A DNA stretch of 64,000 bases from Candidatus Kapaibacterium sp. (GCA_026418625.1 JAOABA010000024.1:1-64000); one strand, 5' to 3'; numbered from the stretch's first letter, positions 30,462 through 40,922 are shown. The notes: generated by a model from the letters alone, not told the origin. Numbers and translations: made by a program.

Positions 30462-31229
30462 ATGAAAAAATTTCTAATAATAATATTGTTATTTACAATT
30501 CCCTTTATGTTATTAGGGGACTATAAGAACACAAGAGTTCGTCTTTTTCTAAAAACTAAACTTGGAGAAGAATTTAATACTCTAGTTTTTGGAATAGATA
30601 AAGATGCAACAGATTATCTTGATAAAAATATCGGTGAGCAGGAATTATTTCCCGGTCATCCCCCATCTGGATTACACGCTGTTTTTATTATTTATGATTC
30701 TATTCAAAAGGAAAATGTCTGGTCTTATCTTGATTTGAAAGCTTTCCCTGATCTTGACACTGGATATAAATATTACAGAATGGACGTTCAGTATCACGCC
30801 GGTGACAATTTGATTTTTGAATGGAGACCATTTGGAGATGAAATAAGAGAAGCTTGGATTAATGATATAATAACTGGGGATTTAGTAAAAATAAATATGA
30901 AGGATTCCTCCCGTGCATTTATCGAAAATCAATTTATTAAAAAATTTGATTTGAAGGTTAAATATGAGTCTAATACAAATGTTGATGAAGTTCCTAAAGA
31001 TGATATCTTGATTTATAATAATCCAATCAATGATAATATTCAAATTATCAGCTCTGAACAGATTAAAGATTTTACTCTGTTTAATTTGTTTGGTAAGGAA
31101 ATGATAAGTGAAAATATAAATGATAAAAAAGCTAACATTGATATTAGTTTTTTATCCTCAGGTCTGTATTTCGTTAAACTAAAATTCTTTAATGATAAAA
31201 CCATTATCAAAAAAATCATTAAAAACTAA
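30462..31229 (+). CDS. Secreted protein with T9SS type A sorting domain
   Basis: Signal peptide; C-term IYNNPINDNIQIISSEQIKDFTLFNLFGKEM...SSGLYFVKLKFFNDKTIIKKIIKN. Confidence 0.78.
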   Translation: MKKFLIIILLFTIPFMLLGDYKNTRVRLFLKTKLGEEFNTLVFGIDKDATDYLDKNIGEQELFPGHPPSGLHAVFIIYDSIQKENVWSYLDLKAFPDLDTGYKYYRMDVQYHAGDNLIFEWRPFGDEIREAWINDIITGDLVKINMKDSSRAFIENQFIKKFDLKVKYESNTNVDEVPKDDILIYNNPINDNIQIISSEQIKDFTLFNLFGKEMISENINDKKANIDISFLSSGLYFVKLKFFNDKTIIKKIIKN

Positions 31230-31310
31230 TTATAAACTGATTTTATTATAATGATTATAATGAAAATTACTTTAGCACGTTACTATTTTTCTTAATACTT
31301 GGAGAGATTA

Positions 31311-32492
31311 TTGGTAAATGATAATAAAGACAAAGATTTGCAAGAAGTAAATCAGGCTAATAATACATTTGATAAAGCAGGTAAAACTTCAAATCAGGCG
31401 ACTAACAATAAGGAGAGTTCAAACCGCTCAGATACTCATTCTAGTGCTAAGAAACAAACAATTATTAAAAAACAAAGCTCATCAACTTCTAAAACGAATG
31501 TCAGTAGCAACCAAAAACAATCAAACCAGCAAAAAGATTTAGAAAAGAATTCAAAACAAAATGATACATTAGTATCAGTTGTTGTTCCTCTTCTTAATGA
31601 AGAAGAGTCATTACCAGAGTTAGTGCTTCATTTAGAACAAGTCCTTGGCAAAATAGCTGGTAAAAGATATGAGATTATTTTTATTGATGATGGGTCAACA
31701 GATAATTCGTTCGCAGTCATAAAACAAATAAGAGCGAGGAATCAAAGAGTAAGGGCATTCCGTTTCAGAAGAAATTACGGAAAGTCTGCGGCTCTTTCAG
31801 TTGGTTTTCAAAATGCCAAAGGACGAATTGTTATAACTATGGACGCCGATTTACAGGATGACCCTGATGAGATACCAAATCTTATAAATAAAATTCGCGA
31901 GGGATATGACCTTGTATCAGGTTGGAAGAAAAAGAGATATGATCCAATTACAAAGACTATTCCATCTAAGTTTTTCAATTTTGTAACATCGGTATTCAGT
32001 GGGGTTAAGTTACACGATTTTAACTGTGGTCTAAAGGCATACAGACAAGAACTTGTTAAAGACCTACAGGTTTATGGTGAAATGCATAGATACATACCTG
32101 CTTTGGCTCACTGGGAAGGATATAAGGTTACTGAAATTCCTGTTCAACATCACCCAAGAAAATATGGAAAGACAAAATTTGGAATTTCCCGCTTCCTGAA
32201 AGGATTTCTTGATTTACTGACAGTTATGTTTACCACAAGATTTTTAAAGAGACCATTACATTTTTTTGGAACACTCGGTGGAATATTTGCATTTGCAGGA
32301 TTTGTCATTGATTTATACTTATTGATTGATTGGATAATAGGTAAAACATACCTTAGCAATCGCCCTCTTGCATTATTCGGTATTGCATTGATTATTGTCG
32401 GTGTTCAGTTGATTTCTCTTGGCTTACTGGGGGAATTGATAGCCAAAAATATGTTTGAAAAAGTAAATTATAAGATAAAAGAAAAATTATAA
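31311..32492 (+). CDS. Glycosyltransferase family 2 (DPM1/ArnC-like, two C-terminal TM helices) with low-complexity N-terminal extension
   Basis: VSVVVPLLNEEESLPELVLHLEQVL...FIDDGSTDNS...MDADLQDDPDEIPNL...; TTG start, RBS GGAGAG at 31301 favours TTG at 31311 over 31299. Confidence 0.85.
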   Translation: MVNDNKDKDLQEVNQANNTFDKAGKTSNQATNNKESSNRSDTHSSAKKQTIIKKQSSSTSKTNVSSNQKQSNQQKDLEKNSKQNDTLVSVVVPLLNEEESLPELVLHLEQVLGKIAGKRYEIIFIDDGSTDNSFAVIKQIRARNQRVRAFRFRRNYGKSAALSVGFQNAKGRIVITMDADLQDDPDEIPNLINKIREGYDLVSGWKKKRYDPITKTIPSKFFNFVTSVFSGVKLHDFNCGLKAYRQELVKDLQVYGEMHRYIPALAHWEGYKVTEIPVQHHPRKYGKTKFGISRFLKGFLDLLTVMFTTRFLKRPLHFFGTLGGIFAFAGFVIDLYLLIDWIIGKTYLSNRPLALFGIALIIVGVQLISLGLLGELIAKNMFEKVNYKIKEKL

Positions 32493-32508
32493 ATTCATAC
32501 GGATTGTT

Positions 32509-33252
32509 ATGATTAAAATATTAAAATTTACGATATTGATTTTTGCTGTGTTTTTTATCAATTATACCTTGTTTTCTCAATTTAAGAATATTAATATAAC
32601 CTCAGGAGTTTCTACGATTAGCATTCTTGGAAATAATCCGGGTGCTAAGTCAATTATTGAGAGGGATACTACCAAGGAACCAATTTATGGAGGAAGCTTT
32701 AAAACACCACAAACGTGTTTTACTTTTCAGGTTAACGTTGGTTTAGATGATCAGAATAAATTTATTATCCCAGTTGGTTTTGAGTATGTTTATTTTTATG
32801 CCCTCGAAAGAATACCTGCAGCAACCCAATTGACAGTTTATTTAAGGCATTCCATATCAGTTCCTACTTTTTACACAGGCTTTATGTATCAGTTTATGAA
32901 GTTTCCTTTAGCGAATGTCAAAGCTTATGCCGGTATTGAAGCCCGTGCTTCATTTGTCCAAGAGGGAGTCTTTTATCGAAGATTCTATTATCACGCTCTT
33001 GATTCTTCCTTTATTTATGAATCAAAAACCAAAGATGCCGCTACTCGTTTAGGGGCTGTTGTCAGGTTTGGATTTCAAGGGGAGGTAATTGATCCTTGGT
33101 ATGTCAATTTTAGTGCTGCTTACGGCATTATGAATTTGATTGGGAGAGATGATAAACGAGGCGAACTTTTAACACCACTGACAAACTTTGAAACAAAGGA
33201 ATCATTAGTCTATAATTTACATTTTGCTTTGTTGATTCAATACAGACTTTGA
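32509..33252 (+). CDS. Outer-membrane or secreted protein of unknown function
   Basis: Signal peptide (ILIFAVFFINYTLFSQ), beta-rich sequence. Confidence 0.6.
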   Translation: MIKILKFTILIFAVFFINYTLFSQFKNINITSGVSTISILGNNPGAKSIIERDTTKEPIYGGSFKTPQTCFTFQVNVGLDDQNKFIIPVGFEYVYFYALERIPAATQLTVYLRHSISVPTFYTGFMYQFMKFPLANVKAYAGIEARASFVQEGVFYRRFYYHALDSSFIYESKTKDAATRLGAVVRFGFQGEVIDPWYVNFSAAYGIMNLIGRDDKRGELLTPLTNFETKESLVYNLHFALLIQYRL

Positions 33253-33259
33253 TTAACTG

Positions 33260-34348
33260 ATGCAAGTGGACAAAGATTTGATCTACAAGAGCGACTGTTC
33301 GTATTTTAAGGGTTATATTCCCTGCAAACCCCATAAGGAAAAAGGGGTTCATTGCAAAGATTGTGAATATTACGACCCAAAAGATAAAATAATCCTGATT
33401 ATCAAACTTGCTGCCATTGGTGATGTTATCAGGACAACACCTTTGATTCACAAAATCAAAAAAGAACATCCTGATTCGCTTATCTGGTGGCTTACTTATA
33501 CCCCTGACATTCTCCCCTCGGTTGTTGATGCAAAATTTAAATATGATGCTGAATCCATTACAATTTTTCAGGCAACTGATTTCTTCAAAATTATTAATCT
33601 TGACAAGGACCCACAAGCCGGAGCCTTAACTTCTTTATTAAAAGCCAAAGAAAAATATGGATTTACTTTTTTGAATGGTAAACCAGCTCCATTGAATGAG
33701 CTTGCCGAGCATAAATTCTTGACCGGGCTTTTTGATGATGTCAGCCAGATGAATAAAAAGTCCTATCTTGAAGAGATTTTCGAAATTTGCGGTTGGAAGT
33801 TCGAGGGCGAAGAATACATCCTTGATTGTGATGAAAATGAAAAATGGGATATTCCAAATGAGGGGAAGAAAATAGTAGGTCTTAATACCGGCTGCGGCGA
33901 AAGATGGGTTTCGAGGCTTTGGAAAAACGAAAATTGGATTGAATTGATAAATTTGCTTAAAGATAAAGGATATTTTCCATTACTTCTTGGTGGCTCTCAG
34001 GAAGACAGCAATAATAAATACCTTTCAGAAAAAACAGGAGCTAATTATCCCGGGCATTTTTCATTGAAAAGATTTATTTCGCTTGTCAATCAGTGTGATG
34101 TTGTAGTTTCAGCCGTAACAATGGCGATGCATATAGCAATAGGATTGAAAAAGCCATTAGTTCTGATGAACAACATCTTCAATCCGTATGAATTTGAACT
34201 TTACGGAAGGGGTGAAATAATTCAGCCCGAAAAAGAATGCAAATGTTATTTCAGTCCTAAATGCAAGAATCCTGATTATTTCTGTATGGATTATATTAAA
34301 CCGGTTACTATATTCAATTCAATTGATAAAATACTTCAAAATCAATAA
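33260..34348 (+). CDS. Glycosyltransferase family 9 (heptosyltransferase-like) with Cys-rich N-terminus
   Basis: CSYFKGYIPCKPHKEKGVHCKDCEYY then ILIIKLAAIGDVIRTTPLIHKIKKEHP. Confidence 0.83.
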   Translation: MQVDKDLIYKSDCSYFKGYIPCKPHKEKGVHCKDCEYYDPKDKIILIIKLAAIGDVIRTTPLIHKIKKEHPDSLIWWLTYTPDILPSVVDAKFKYDAESITIFQATDFFKIINLDKDPQAGALTSLLKAKEKYGFTFLNGKPAPLNELAEHKFLTGLFDDVSQMNKKSYLEEIFEICGWKFEGEEYILDCDENEKWDIPNEGKKIVGLNTGCGERWVSRLWKNENWIELINLLKDKGYFPLLLGGSQEDSNNKYLSEKTGANYPGHFSLKRFISLVNQCDVVVSAVTMAMHIAIGLKKPLVLMNNIFNPYEFELYGRGEIIQPEKECKCYFSPKCKNPDYFCMDYIKPVTIFNSIDKILQNQ

Positions 34349-34369
34349 TTATAAAACCATCTTTTCAAA

Positions 34370-35815
34370 ATGTCCCGAACTTCCGAAATAAAGTTTGTTG
34401 AACTGGAAATCGAATCGGCAGCTTTCACTGGTGTAGGCGTAGCAAGGCTGGATAATCTGGTTTATTTTGTTAAAGGAGCAGTTCCGGGGGACATTGTTAA
34501 AGCAAGAATTATAAAGAAAAAGAAAAAACATTGCGAAGCCGTTATTGAAGAAATCATTGTTCCTTCGGCACACAGGATAGAGCCTATTTGCAGCCATTTC
34601 GGTATTTGCGGAGGTTGTTCTTGGCAAAATTTGGATTATAGTCAGCAAATTTTCTGGAAAAGGCAGCACGTTATAGACTCTTTCCAAAGAATAGCAGGAC
34701 TAAATGTTGAAACTTATAATGAGACAGTTCCTTCCGAAAGGCAATTCTTTTTTAGGAACAAGATGGAATTTTCGTTTGGGGATTCAAGATGGCTGACTGA
34801 CGAAGAAATTCAATCGGAGAGTGAAATTCATAATAAAAACTTTGCCCTTGGGCTTCACATTGCGGGACGTTTCGACAAAATACTCGATATTCAAGAGTGC
34901 TATATTCAACCTGAATTTGGTAATAAAATTCTGAATTTAATTCGAAATAAAGCACTTGAATTTGATGTTAAAGCATATAATTTAAAATCTCATAATGGTT
35001 TTTTGAGGAATCTGATAATTCGTTCATCGCTTTATTCCTCAGAAATGATGATAATCCTGCTGACAGACGAAATCAAGGAAGAATCTGACAAGAAATTTCT
35101 GAACTGGTATTACGAGGAATTCAGTAAGGAAATGCCTGAAAATATTTCAGTTTTACATTCCTTCCATACTGGTTTTTCACCCGTTTATTTTGGTGATTAT
35201 ATAATCATAAAGGGCAAGGATTATTTGATTGAAGAAATTGACGGAATAAAGTTCAGAATTTCACCTTTTTCTTTTTTTCAGACAAACAGTTATCAACTGA
35301 ATAAATTCATTAAATATATAGTCAATTCTGCGGATATCACAAGCGACAGCATAGTTTGGGATTTATATTGCGGAGCCGGCTCAATTACTCTACCTGCATC
35401 CAAGAGGGCAAAAGAGATTTTTGGCTTCGAGATTTCCGAAAGCAGCATTAAAGATGCAAATACAAATAAGGAAATGAATAATATAGAAAACGCTAATTTT
35501 TACTCCATTGATTTGCATTCAAAGGAAATTTCTTCGAAGCTGAAAGAATTTCCTGAACCTGTCAGAATAATTATTGACCCTCCGAGAGCGGGTATGCATA
35601 AAAATCTGATACAAGTTATTAAGGAGATAGCACCCCCGAAAATTGTTTATGTCAGTTGCAATCCAACGACACAGGCAAGGGATTGTGCCGAACTTTCCGA
35701 AATTTTTGAAGTAAAATCAGTTACTCCATTCGATATGTTTCCTCAAACTTATCATATCGAATCAATTGCTGTCCTTGAAAGAAAGCTACGACAAAGCTAT
35801 GACAAAAACCTTTAA
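34370..35815 (+). CDS. rlmD: 23S rRNA (uracil-5-)-methyltransferase RlmD/RumA family
   Basis: CSHFGICGGCSWQNLDYSQQ Fe-S motif; FFQTNSYQ; DPPRAG; VYVSCNPTTQARD. Confidence 0.88.
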   Translation: MSRTSEIKFVELEIESAAFTGVGVARLDNLVYFVKGAVPGDIVKARIIKKKKKHCEAVIEEIIVPSAHRIEPICSHFGICGGCSWQNLDYSQQIFWKRQHVIDSFQRIAGLNVETYNETVPSERQFFFRNKMEFSFGDSRWLTDEEIQSESEIHNKNFALGLHIAGRFDKILDIQECYIQPEFGNKILNLIRNKALEFDVKAYNLKSHNGFLRNLIIRSSLYSSEMMIILLTDEIKEESDKKFLNWYYEEFSKEMPENISVLHSFHTGFSPVYFGDYIIIKGKDYLIEEIDGIKFRISPFSFFQTNSYQLNKFIKYIVNSADITSDSIVWDLYCGAGSITLPASKRAKEIFGFEISESSIKDANTNKEMNNIENANFYSIDLHSKEISSKLKEFPEPVRIIIDPPRAGMHKNLIQVIKEIAPPKIVYVSCNPTTQARDCAELSEIFEVKSVTPFDMFPQTYHIESIAVLERKLRQSYDKNL

Positions 35816-36464
35816 ATATAACATATCTGAAATTTTCTACTCAATTCAGGGTGAGGGAACAAGGGTAGGTCGTCCCTGTGTATTTGTAAGATTTCAGGGG
35901 TGTGAGCTTCGCTGTGATTGGTGCGATACCCCTTACGCCCTTGAAATCAAACAGAAAGAGCAGTTGATGAACCTCGAGGAAATAACCCAAGAAGTTGAAA
36001 AGTATGAATGCAAATTTGTTATGCTGACCGGCGGAGAGCCTCTTTACCACAAAGGAGTGAAAGACTTAATAAATTGGTTCTGTGATAATAATTTTGAAGT
36101 AGTTATCGAGACCAACGGTCATCAATCAATTGCAGAGATTGACAAAAGGGCAAATTTTGTTGTGGACATAAAATGCCCGGGTTCGAAGATGGAAAAATTT
36201 AATAATTATGAGAATTTTAAGCATCTGAAAAAGAATGACGAAGTTAAATTTGTAATCCTTAATCGTGAGGATTTTGATTTTGCTATTAACATTATCAGAA
36301 AATATGAATTAAATAATATAGTTGATAATATTTTATTTTCACCTGTTTTTGCAGTTCTTGAACCTGTAACGCTCGCCGAATGGATATTAAAAGAAAAAAT
36401 AAACGTCCGACTCCAATTACAAATCCATAAATTCATCTGGCATCCGGGAAAACGGGGAGTGTAA
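35799..36464 (+). CDS. queE: 7-carboxy-7-deazaguanine synthase QueE (radical SAM)
   Basis: EIFYSIQGEGTRVGRPCVFVRFQGCELRCDWCDTPYAL (CxxxCxxC); ATG 35799 overlaps the rlmD 3' end. Confidence 0.92.
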   Translation: MTKTFKYNISEIFYSIQGEGTRVGRPCVFVRFQGCELRCDWCDTPYALEIKQKEQLMNLEEITQEVEKYECKFVMLTGGEPLYHKGVKDLINWFCDNNFEVVIETNGHQSIAEIDKRANFVVDIKCPGSKMEKFNNYENFKHLKKNDEVKFVILNREDFDFAINIIRKYELNNIVDNILFSPVFAVLEPVTLAEWILKEKINVRLQLQIHKFIWHPGKRGV

Positions 36465-36559
36465 AATTTTAAAGATAAAATCCTATTATTTTTTAAATAT
36501 CATAGGACATTTTTTAATAGCCTTTCTAATTCTAATTAATTCAATCACTTACATTCTTC

Positions 36560-36614
36560 TACGTGTTTTTTGGTATTTTTTAAAAATTTCAAAAAATACG
36601 TGTTTTTTGGTATT
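36560..36614. repeat. Two 18-bp direct repeats, 37-bp period
   Basis: tacgtgttttttggtatt at 36560-36577 and 36597-36614. Confidence 0.85.
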
Positions 36615-36823
36615 GCTTTAACATTTTTAATCAATTAAGTTACTTTTCGGGAAAGTGTTTTTTTTTGTGGAAAAATGGGTCATCACAAAAACAATTGTAA
36701 TGCTGTAAATCACTGAAATAAAGAGAAAATGTGAGGGACCACAAAAAAATAAGAAATTTCAAATATGTTGTTCTTTTGATGGAATATAATTCAATTTTGA
36801 TAAATAATAAGAAAGGTGCATCG

Positions 36824-39800
36824 ATGAAGAAATTTTTATTGCTTTTATTTGCTTTGCAATTATTGCTAAATGTTAATCTGAAATCTCAGGAAATATATTC
36901 CTGGGGAAGTAATGGTAGTGGTCAACTTGGCTTGGTGGCTTGGTCTCCCGGACAAATAGGCACTGAAACAACTTGGAAGGTTATTGCTTGCGGTTATACA
37001 CACACAGTAGCAATCAAGGAAGACGGGACACTATGGGCTTGGGGTAGTAATGTTTTTGGTCAATTAGGAGACGGGACGACTCAAGATAAATCGACGCCCA
37101 CACAAATAGGGACAGCAACCAACTGGCAGTCAGTCGCCTGTGGTAATAGACATACAATAGCAATCAAAGGAGACGGGACATTATGGGCTTGGGGGTCTAA
37201 TATTGCTGGCAAATTAGGGTTAGGAGATTACAAAGACAGATCGGTACCAGTTCAAATAGGGACAGAAAGCAACTGGAAAGAAGTCGCCTGTGACATGCAT
37301 CATTCAATAGCAATCAAAGGAGACGGGACATTATGGGCTTGGGGGAGTAATGATTATGGTCAATTAGGGTTAGGAGATTACAATCACAGATCGGTACCAG
37401 TTCGAATAGGGACAGCAACCAACTGGCAATCTGTCGCTTGTGGTTATTATCACACGCTCGCAATCAAGGAAGACGGGACATTATGGGCTTGGGGGTATAA
37501 TTATTATGGACAATTAGGAGACGGGACGACTGAAGATGAAATGATACCAACACGAATAGGGACAGCAACCAACTGGAAGTCAATAGCCTGTGCTAGCAGT
37601 CATACTATAGCAATCAAGGATGACGGGACACTATGGGCTTGGGGGTATAATTACGGTCAATTAGGAGACGGGACGGTAAGTTATATGAGAACCAGCCCGG
37701 CTCAAATAGGGACAGCAAACAACTGGAAGAATGTCGCTTGTGGTTATGAACACACAGTTGCAATCAAGGGCAATGGGACATTATGGGCTTGGGGTAGAAA
37801 TGTTTTTGGTCAATTAGGAGACGGGACGTCAACACAAAGAAACACCCCAGTTAGAATAGGGGACGCAACCAACTGGCAGTCAGTCGTCTGTGGTGATTAT
37901 CATACAGTAGCAATCAAGGGCGATGGGACACTATGGGCTTGGGGAAGGAATGAATATTATGGCCAATTAGGAGACGGGACGACAACAAATAGAACGATAC
38001 CAATACAAATAGGGGCAGCAACAAACTGGGAGTCAGTCGCCTGCGGTTATTATCATACAATAGCAATCAAGGGCGATGGGACATTATGGGCTTGGGGGAA
38101 TAATCAATATGGTCAATTAGGAGACGGGACGACAACAACGAGGACAAGCCCAGTTCAAATAGGGGCAGCAACAAACTGGGAGTCAGTCGCCTGCGGAGGT
38201 TCTCACACAATAGCAATCAAGGGAGATGGGACATTATGGGCTTGGGGTGAAAATTATTCTGGTCAATTAGGAGACGGGACGACAACAACGAGGACCAGCC
38301 CGGTTCAAATAGGAAACGAAACAAACTGGGTGTCAGTCGCCTGCGGTGGTTCTCACACAATAGCAATCAAGGATGACGGGACGATATGGGCTTGGGGAAG
38401 GAATGATTATGGTCAATTAGGAGACGGGACGACAACAACGAGGACCAGCCCTGTTCAAATAGGGACAGCAACAAACTGGCAGTTAGTCGCCTGTGGTTAT
38501 GAGCATACATTGGCACTTAAGTCTGTTTTAGCAAATATTGCAACAAAAGAAATAAGTAATATAACAACGAACACTGCAGAAAGCGGTGGTGAGATTAGCA
38601 CAGATGGCGGTGCTGAGGTTACGGCAAGAGGTGTTTGCTGGAATACTGCAGGAAGTCCTGACCTTACTAATAAACTCGGATTTACTGAAGATGGCTCAGG
38701 TATCGGTTCATTTACAAGCAATATAAGCGGTTTGTCACCAAATACGAAATATTATGTAAGAGCTTATGCCACTAACAGCGTTGGAACTTCTTATGGCCAA
38801 GAAATTGAGTTTACAACTGCTGTTCAGACAAATACCCAACCCCCACTCGGTAATCTTGTATTATGGTTAAACGGAAATGACATTGACGCAAACGGCGAAG
38901 CTGACCCAATCGCACAGCCTAAGCCAACACCACCAGACAAATGGTATGTAGAAAGTTTCTTTGATATTTGGAATGATGTTCAGCTGCCAAAGGATTATGC
39001 AACTGCTCCGACTAGCGAAAAGAAACCCAAAAAGACTCAGAAGGCAACAAATATCAACCGAAATACAGTATTTTTCGAGAGTGATTACGATGCAAACAGC
39101 TACGGAAAATCTGATATGATGACAATAGATTATAGCAGTGAAATCACAACAAGCAACGATAATAAATGGAGTCCGGACGGCTCGCCGAAATCTGTTTTTA
39201 TCGGATTTACCCCCGGTGATGTGAATCAAAACGGCAACCCTCATCCTTATTGGTCAGACGGGACAAAGTGCATTTTTGAAGCAGGTGGACCGCTTTCCGG
39301 CTATAATTTTTATATTAAAAATGGTTTTCTTATCATTGGTGCTTGGAACAGATATCAGAGCGTGTATTTCAAAACACAGATGCCGATTTCTACTAACACT
39401 GACTACATTGCACGCCTTGAATTTAAACAGGGAAAAGTAAGGGCAGTTCTAAATTCTTGGAATGGGACGGTAAACAATACAAGCTGCACATCTTGGGAGC
39501 CGTTTGACGGTTTCACCAAAGATGCTACGGACAAAAGCGGACTTGGTGGTGCCGCAAGAACACGTTATTACGATTACACAATTGGCTCAACTTATTCGGA
39601 TGAATACGAGGGTTGTATTGATGAAGTTCTTATTTATAATAAGGAATTGACAGCAGAAGAAATAAGTGATATTTACGGATACTTTTCAAATGGACTCGTT
39701 GGAAGATGGAAATTTGACGATGGCGTTGGAGGATGCTATAACCCATCAAACAGCAACCCACCAATACCAAAAGTTGGGGAATGGTCAGTCTTGGAAAATA

Positions 39801-40081
39801 ATAATTATATTGATGTAGATGAGGGAAACTATATCAAGATATTGCCAAATCCTTTTAATTCATCTGCAAAATTGGAAATATATCTGAACAAAGAAACTAA
39901 TGCAGAGATTGAGTTGATTGATATGACAGGAAGGGCAATTCAAGCTATTCACAAAGGGAATCTTCAAAAAGGATTTTCAGCTTTTAATATAAATGGGAAC
40001 TTGCTGCCATCAGGGACATATTTCGTAAAAATCTTAGGTGACGGTATTTCTTATTATGAAAAAGTTGTATTGATTAAGTAA
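36824..40081 (+). CDS. RCC1-repeat protein with FN3-like and LamG-like regions and T9SS CTD
   Basis: Eleven RCC1-type repeats ([19 protein letters not shown]...PVQIG..TNWxSVACGxxHTIAIK), C-term [15 protein letters not shown]...[24 protein letters not shown]; start moved from 36731 (GTG) to 36824. Confidence 0.9.
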   Translation: MKKFLLLLFALQLLLNVNLKSQEIYSWGSNGSGQLGLVAWSPGQIGTETTWKVIACGYTHTVAIKEDGTLWAWGSNVFGQLGDGTTQDKSTPTQIGTATNWQSVACGNRHTIAIKGDGTLWAWGSNIAGKLGLGDYKDRSVPVQIGTESNWKEVACDMHHSIAIKGDGTLWAWGSNDYGQLGLGDYNHRSVPVRIGTATNWQSVACGYYHTLAIKEDGTLWAWGYNYYGQLGDGTTEDEMIPTRIGTATNWKSIACASSHTIAIKDDGTLWAWGYNYGQLGDGTVSYMRTSPAQIGTANNWKNVACGYEHTVAIKGNGTLWAWGRNVFGQLGDGTSTQRNTPVRIGDATNWQSVVCGDYHTVAIKGDGTLWAWGRNEYYGQLGDGTTTNRTIPIQIGAATNWESVACGYYHTIAIKGDGTLWAWGNNQYGQLGDGTTTTRTSPVQIGAATNWESVACGGSHTIAIKGDGTLWAWGENYSGQLGDGTTTTRTSPVQIGNETNWVSVACGGSHTIAIKDDGTIWAWGRNDYGQLGDGTTTTRTSPVQIGTATNWQLVACGYEHTLALKSVLANIATKEISNITTNTAESGGEISTDGGAEVTARGVCWNTAGSPDLTNKLGFTEDGSGIGSFTSNISGLSPNTKYYVRAYATNSVGTSYGQEIEFTTAVQTNTQPPLGNLVLWLNGNDIDANGEADPIAQPKPTPPDKWYVESFFDIWNDVQLPKDYATAPTSEKKPKKTQKATNINRNTVFFESDYDANSYGKSDMMTIDYSSEITTSNDNKWSPDGSPKSVFIGFTPGDVNQNGNPHPYWSDGTKCIFEAGGPLSGYNFYIKNGFLIIGAWNRYQSVYFKTQMPISTNTDYIARLEFKQGKVRAVLNSWNGTVNNTSCTSWEPFDGFTKDATDKSGLGGAARTRYYDYTIGSTYSDEYEGCIDEVLIYNKELTAEEISDIYGYFSNGLVGRWKFDDGVGGCYNPSNSNPPIPKVGEWSVLENNNYIDVDEGNYIKILPNPFNSSAKLEIYLNKETNAEIELIDMTGRAIQAIHKGNLQKGFSAFNINGNLLPSGTYFVKILGDGISYYEKVVLIK
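36895..38520 (+). repeat. About 150-bp tandem repeats encoding RCC1 blades
   Basis: gacgggacattatgggcttgggg and ggtcaattaggagacgggacgacaacaacgaggaccagcccggttcaaatagg recur with near identity. Confidence 0.9.
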
Positions 40082-40100
40082 AATAGAGGTAAAAAAAATT

Positions 40101-40169
40101 GGGGCTGTCTCAAAACGAATATATTGAAAAATAGTTAAGAGTTAGAATTAATAATTTTGAGACAGTCCC
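40101..40169. terminator. Long inverted repeat between convergent genes: bidirectional terminator, or IS/MITE-end-like element
   Basis: GGGGCTGTCTCAAAA...TTTTGAGACAGTCCC (15-bp arms, one mismatch), A-tract upstream and T-tract downstream. Confidence 0.7.
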
Positions 40170-40176
40170 TTTTTTC

Positions 40177-40917
40177 TTACCACTTTTTCTGCAAGTTTCG
40201 GTTGCCTTGGGGAACTAAGAGCTTGCGGACGTCCTTTTGGACTTTTTTCTCATCATTTCTGATTGCATTGAGCATTCTTTGAGCGTCTTCTTTGGAAATT
40301 TTTGGCTCTTGTTGATTTTTCTGATTTTTGTCCTGTTTTTGCTCCTGATTATTAGCTTGTGATTGCTGATTATCTTTATTCTTATCTTTATTGTCTTTGT
40401 TTTTATCCTGATTATTCTGGTTCTGCTTTTGGTCTTGTTTATCTTTGTTTTGTTGATTCTTTTGATTTTGTTGCTTTTGTTGTTGCTCCTGAATTAGCAT
40501 CTTCCTTGCATACTCAAGATTGTATTTTGTATCAACATCATCGGGCTTCAATCGGAGCGATCTTTTATAAGCATCAATACTTTCAGAGTATTTCTTTGCC
40601 TTGAGTAAAGAGTTGCCCAAGTTATGATAGGCTTTTGCAAGGACATCCTTATCAATATTTTGACTTGCGAGGTTTTGGTAAATGCTGCCTGACTCGTCGA
40701 ATCTGCCCTGCTTATAAAGGGAATTGCCAAGATTGAAATTAGCCTTAAGAGAGTTACTGTCAGCTTCGAGGGCTTTTTTGTATTGAACTTCAGCATCAAT
40801 GAATTTTCCATCCTTGTAGTTCTTATTACCTTCCCGTATAAATTTTTTTGGGGATTCTGAAAATCCGAGATTATGAATCAGAGCTAAAGACAAAATTATT
40901 GAGATAAAAAATTTCAT
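40177..40917 (-). CDS. BatC-like TPR protein with Q/N/K/D-rich tail
   Basis: TPRs ANFNLGNSLYKQGRFDESGSIYQNLA..., low-complexity EQQQKQQNQKNQQNKDKQDQ...; adjacent to VWA gene. Confidence 0.75.
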   Translation of the reverse strand: MKFFISIILSLALIHNLGFSESPKKFIREGNKNYKDGKFIDAEVQYKKALEADSNSLKANFNLGNSLYKQGRFDESGSIYQNLASQNIDKDVLAKAYHNLGNSLLKAKKYSESIDAYKRSLRLKPDDVDTKYNLEYARKMLIQEQQQKQQNQKNQQNKDKQDQKQNQNNQDKNKDNKDKNKDNQQSQANNQEQKQDKNQKNQQEPKISKEDAQRMLNAIRNDEKKVQKDVRKLLVPQGNRNLQKKW

Positions 40918-40922
40918 TCCGT

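Noticed and set aside
33128-33616. 162-aa minus-strand ORF across the OMP/GT9 junction
   Set aside because: Overlaps the end of the OMP gene and the conserved Cys-rich/GT9 start; composition not protein-like.
36895-38520. Regular repeats that could look like a CRISPR array
   Set aside because: Units are about 150 bp, continuous in one reading frame and encode RCC1 motifs; there are no spacers or cas genes.
38867-39244. 125-aa minus-strand ORF opposite the RCC1 gene
   Set aside because: Shadow of a clear coding gene; no recognisable domain.
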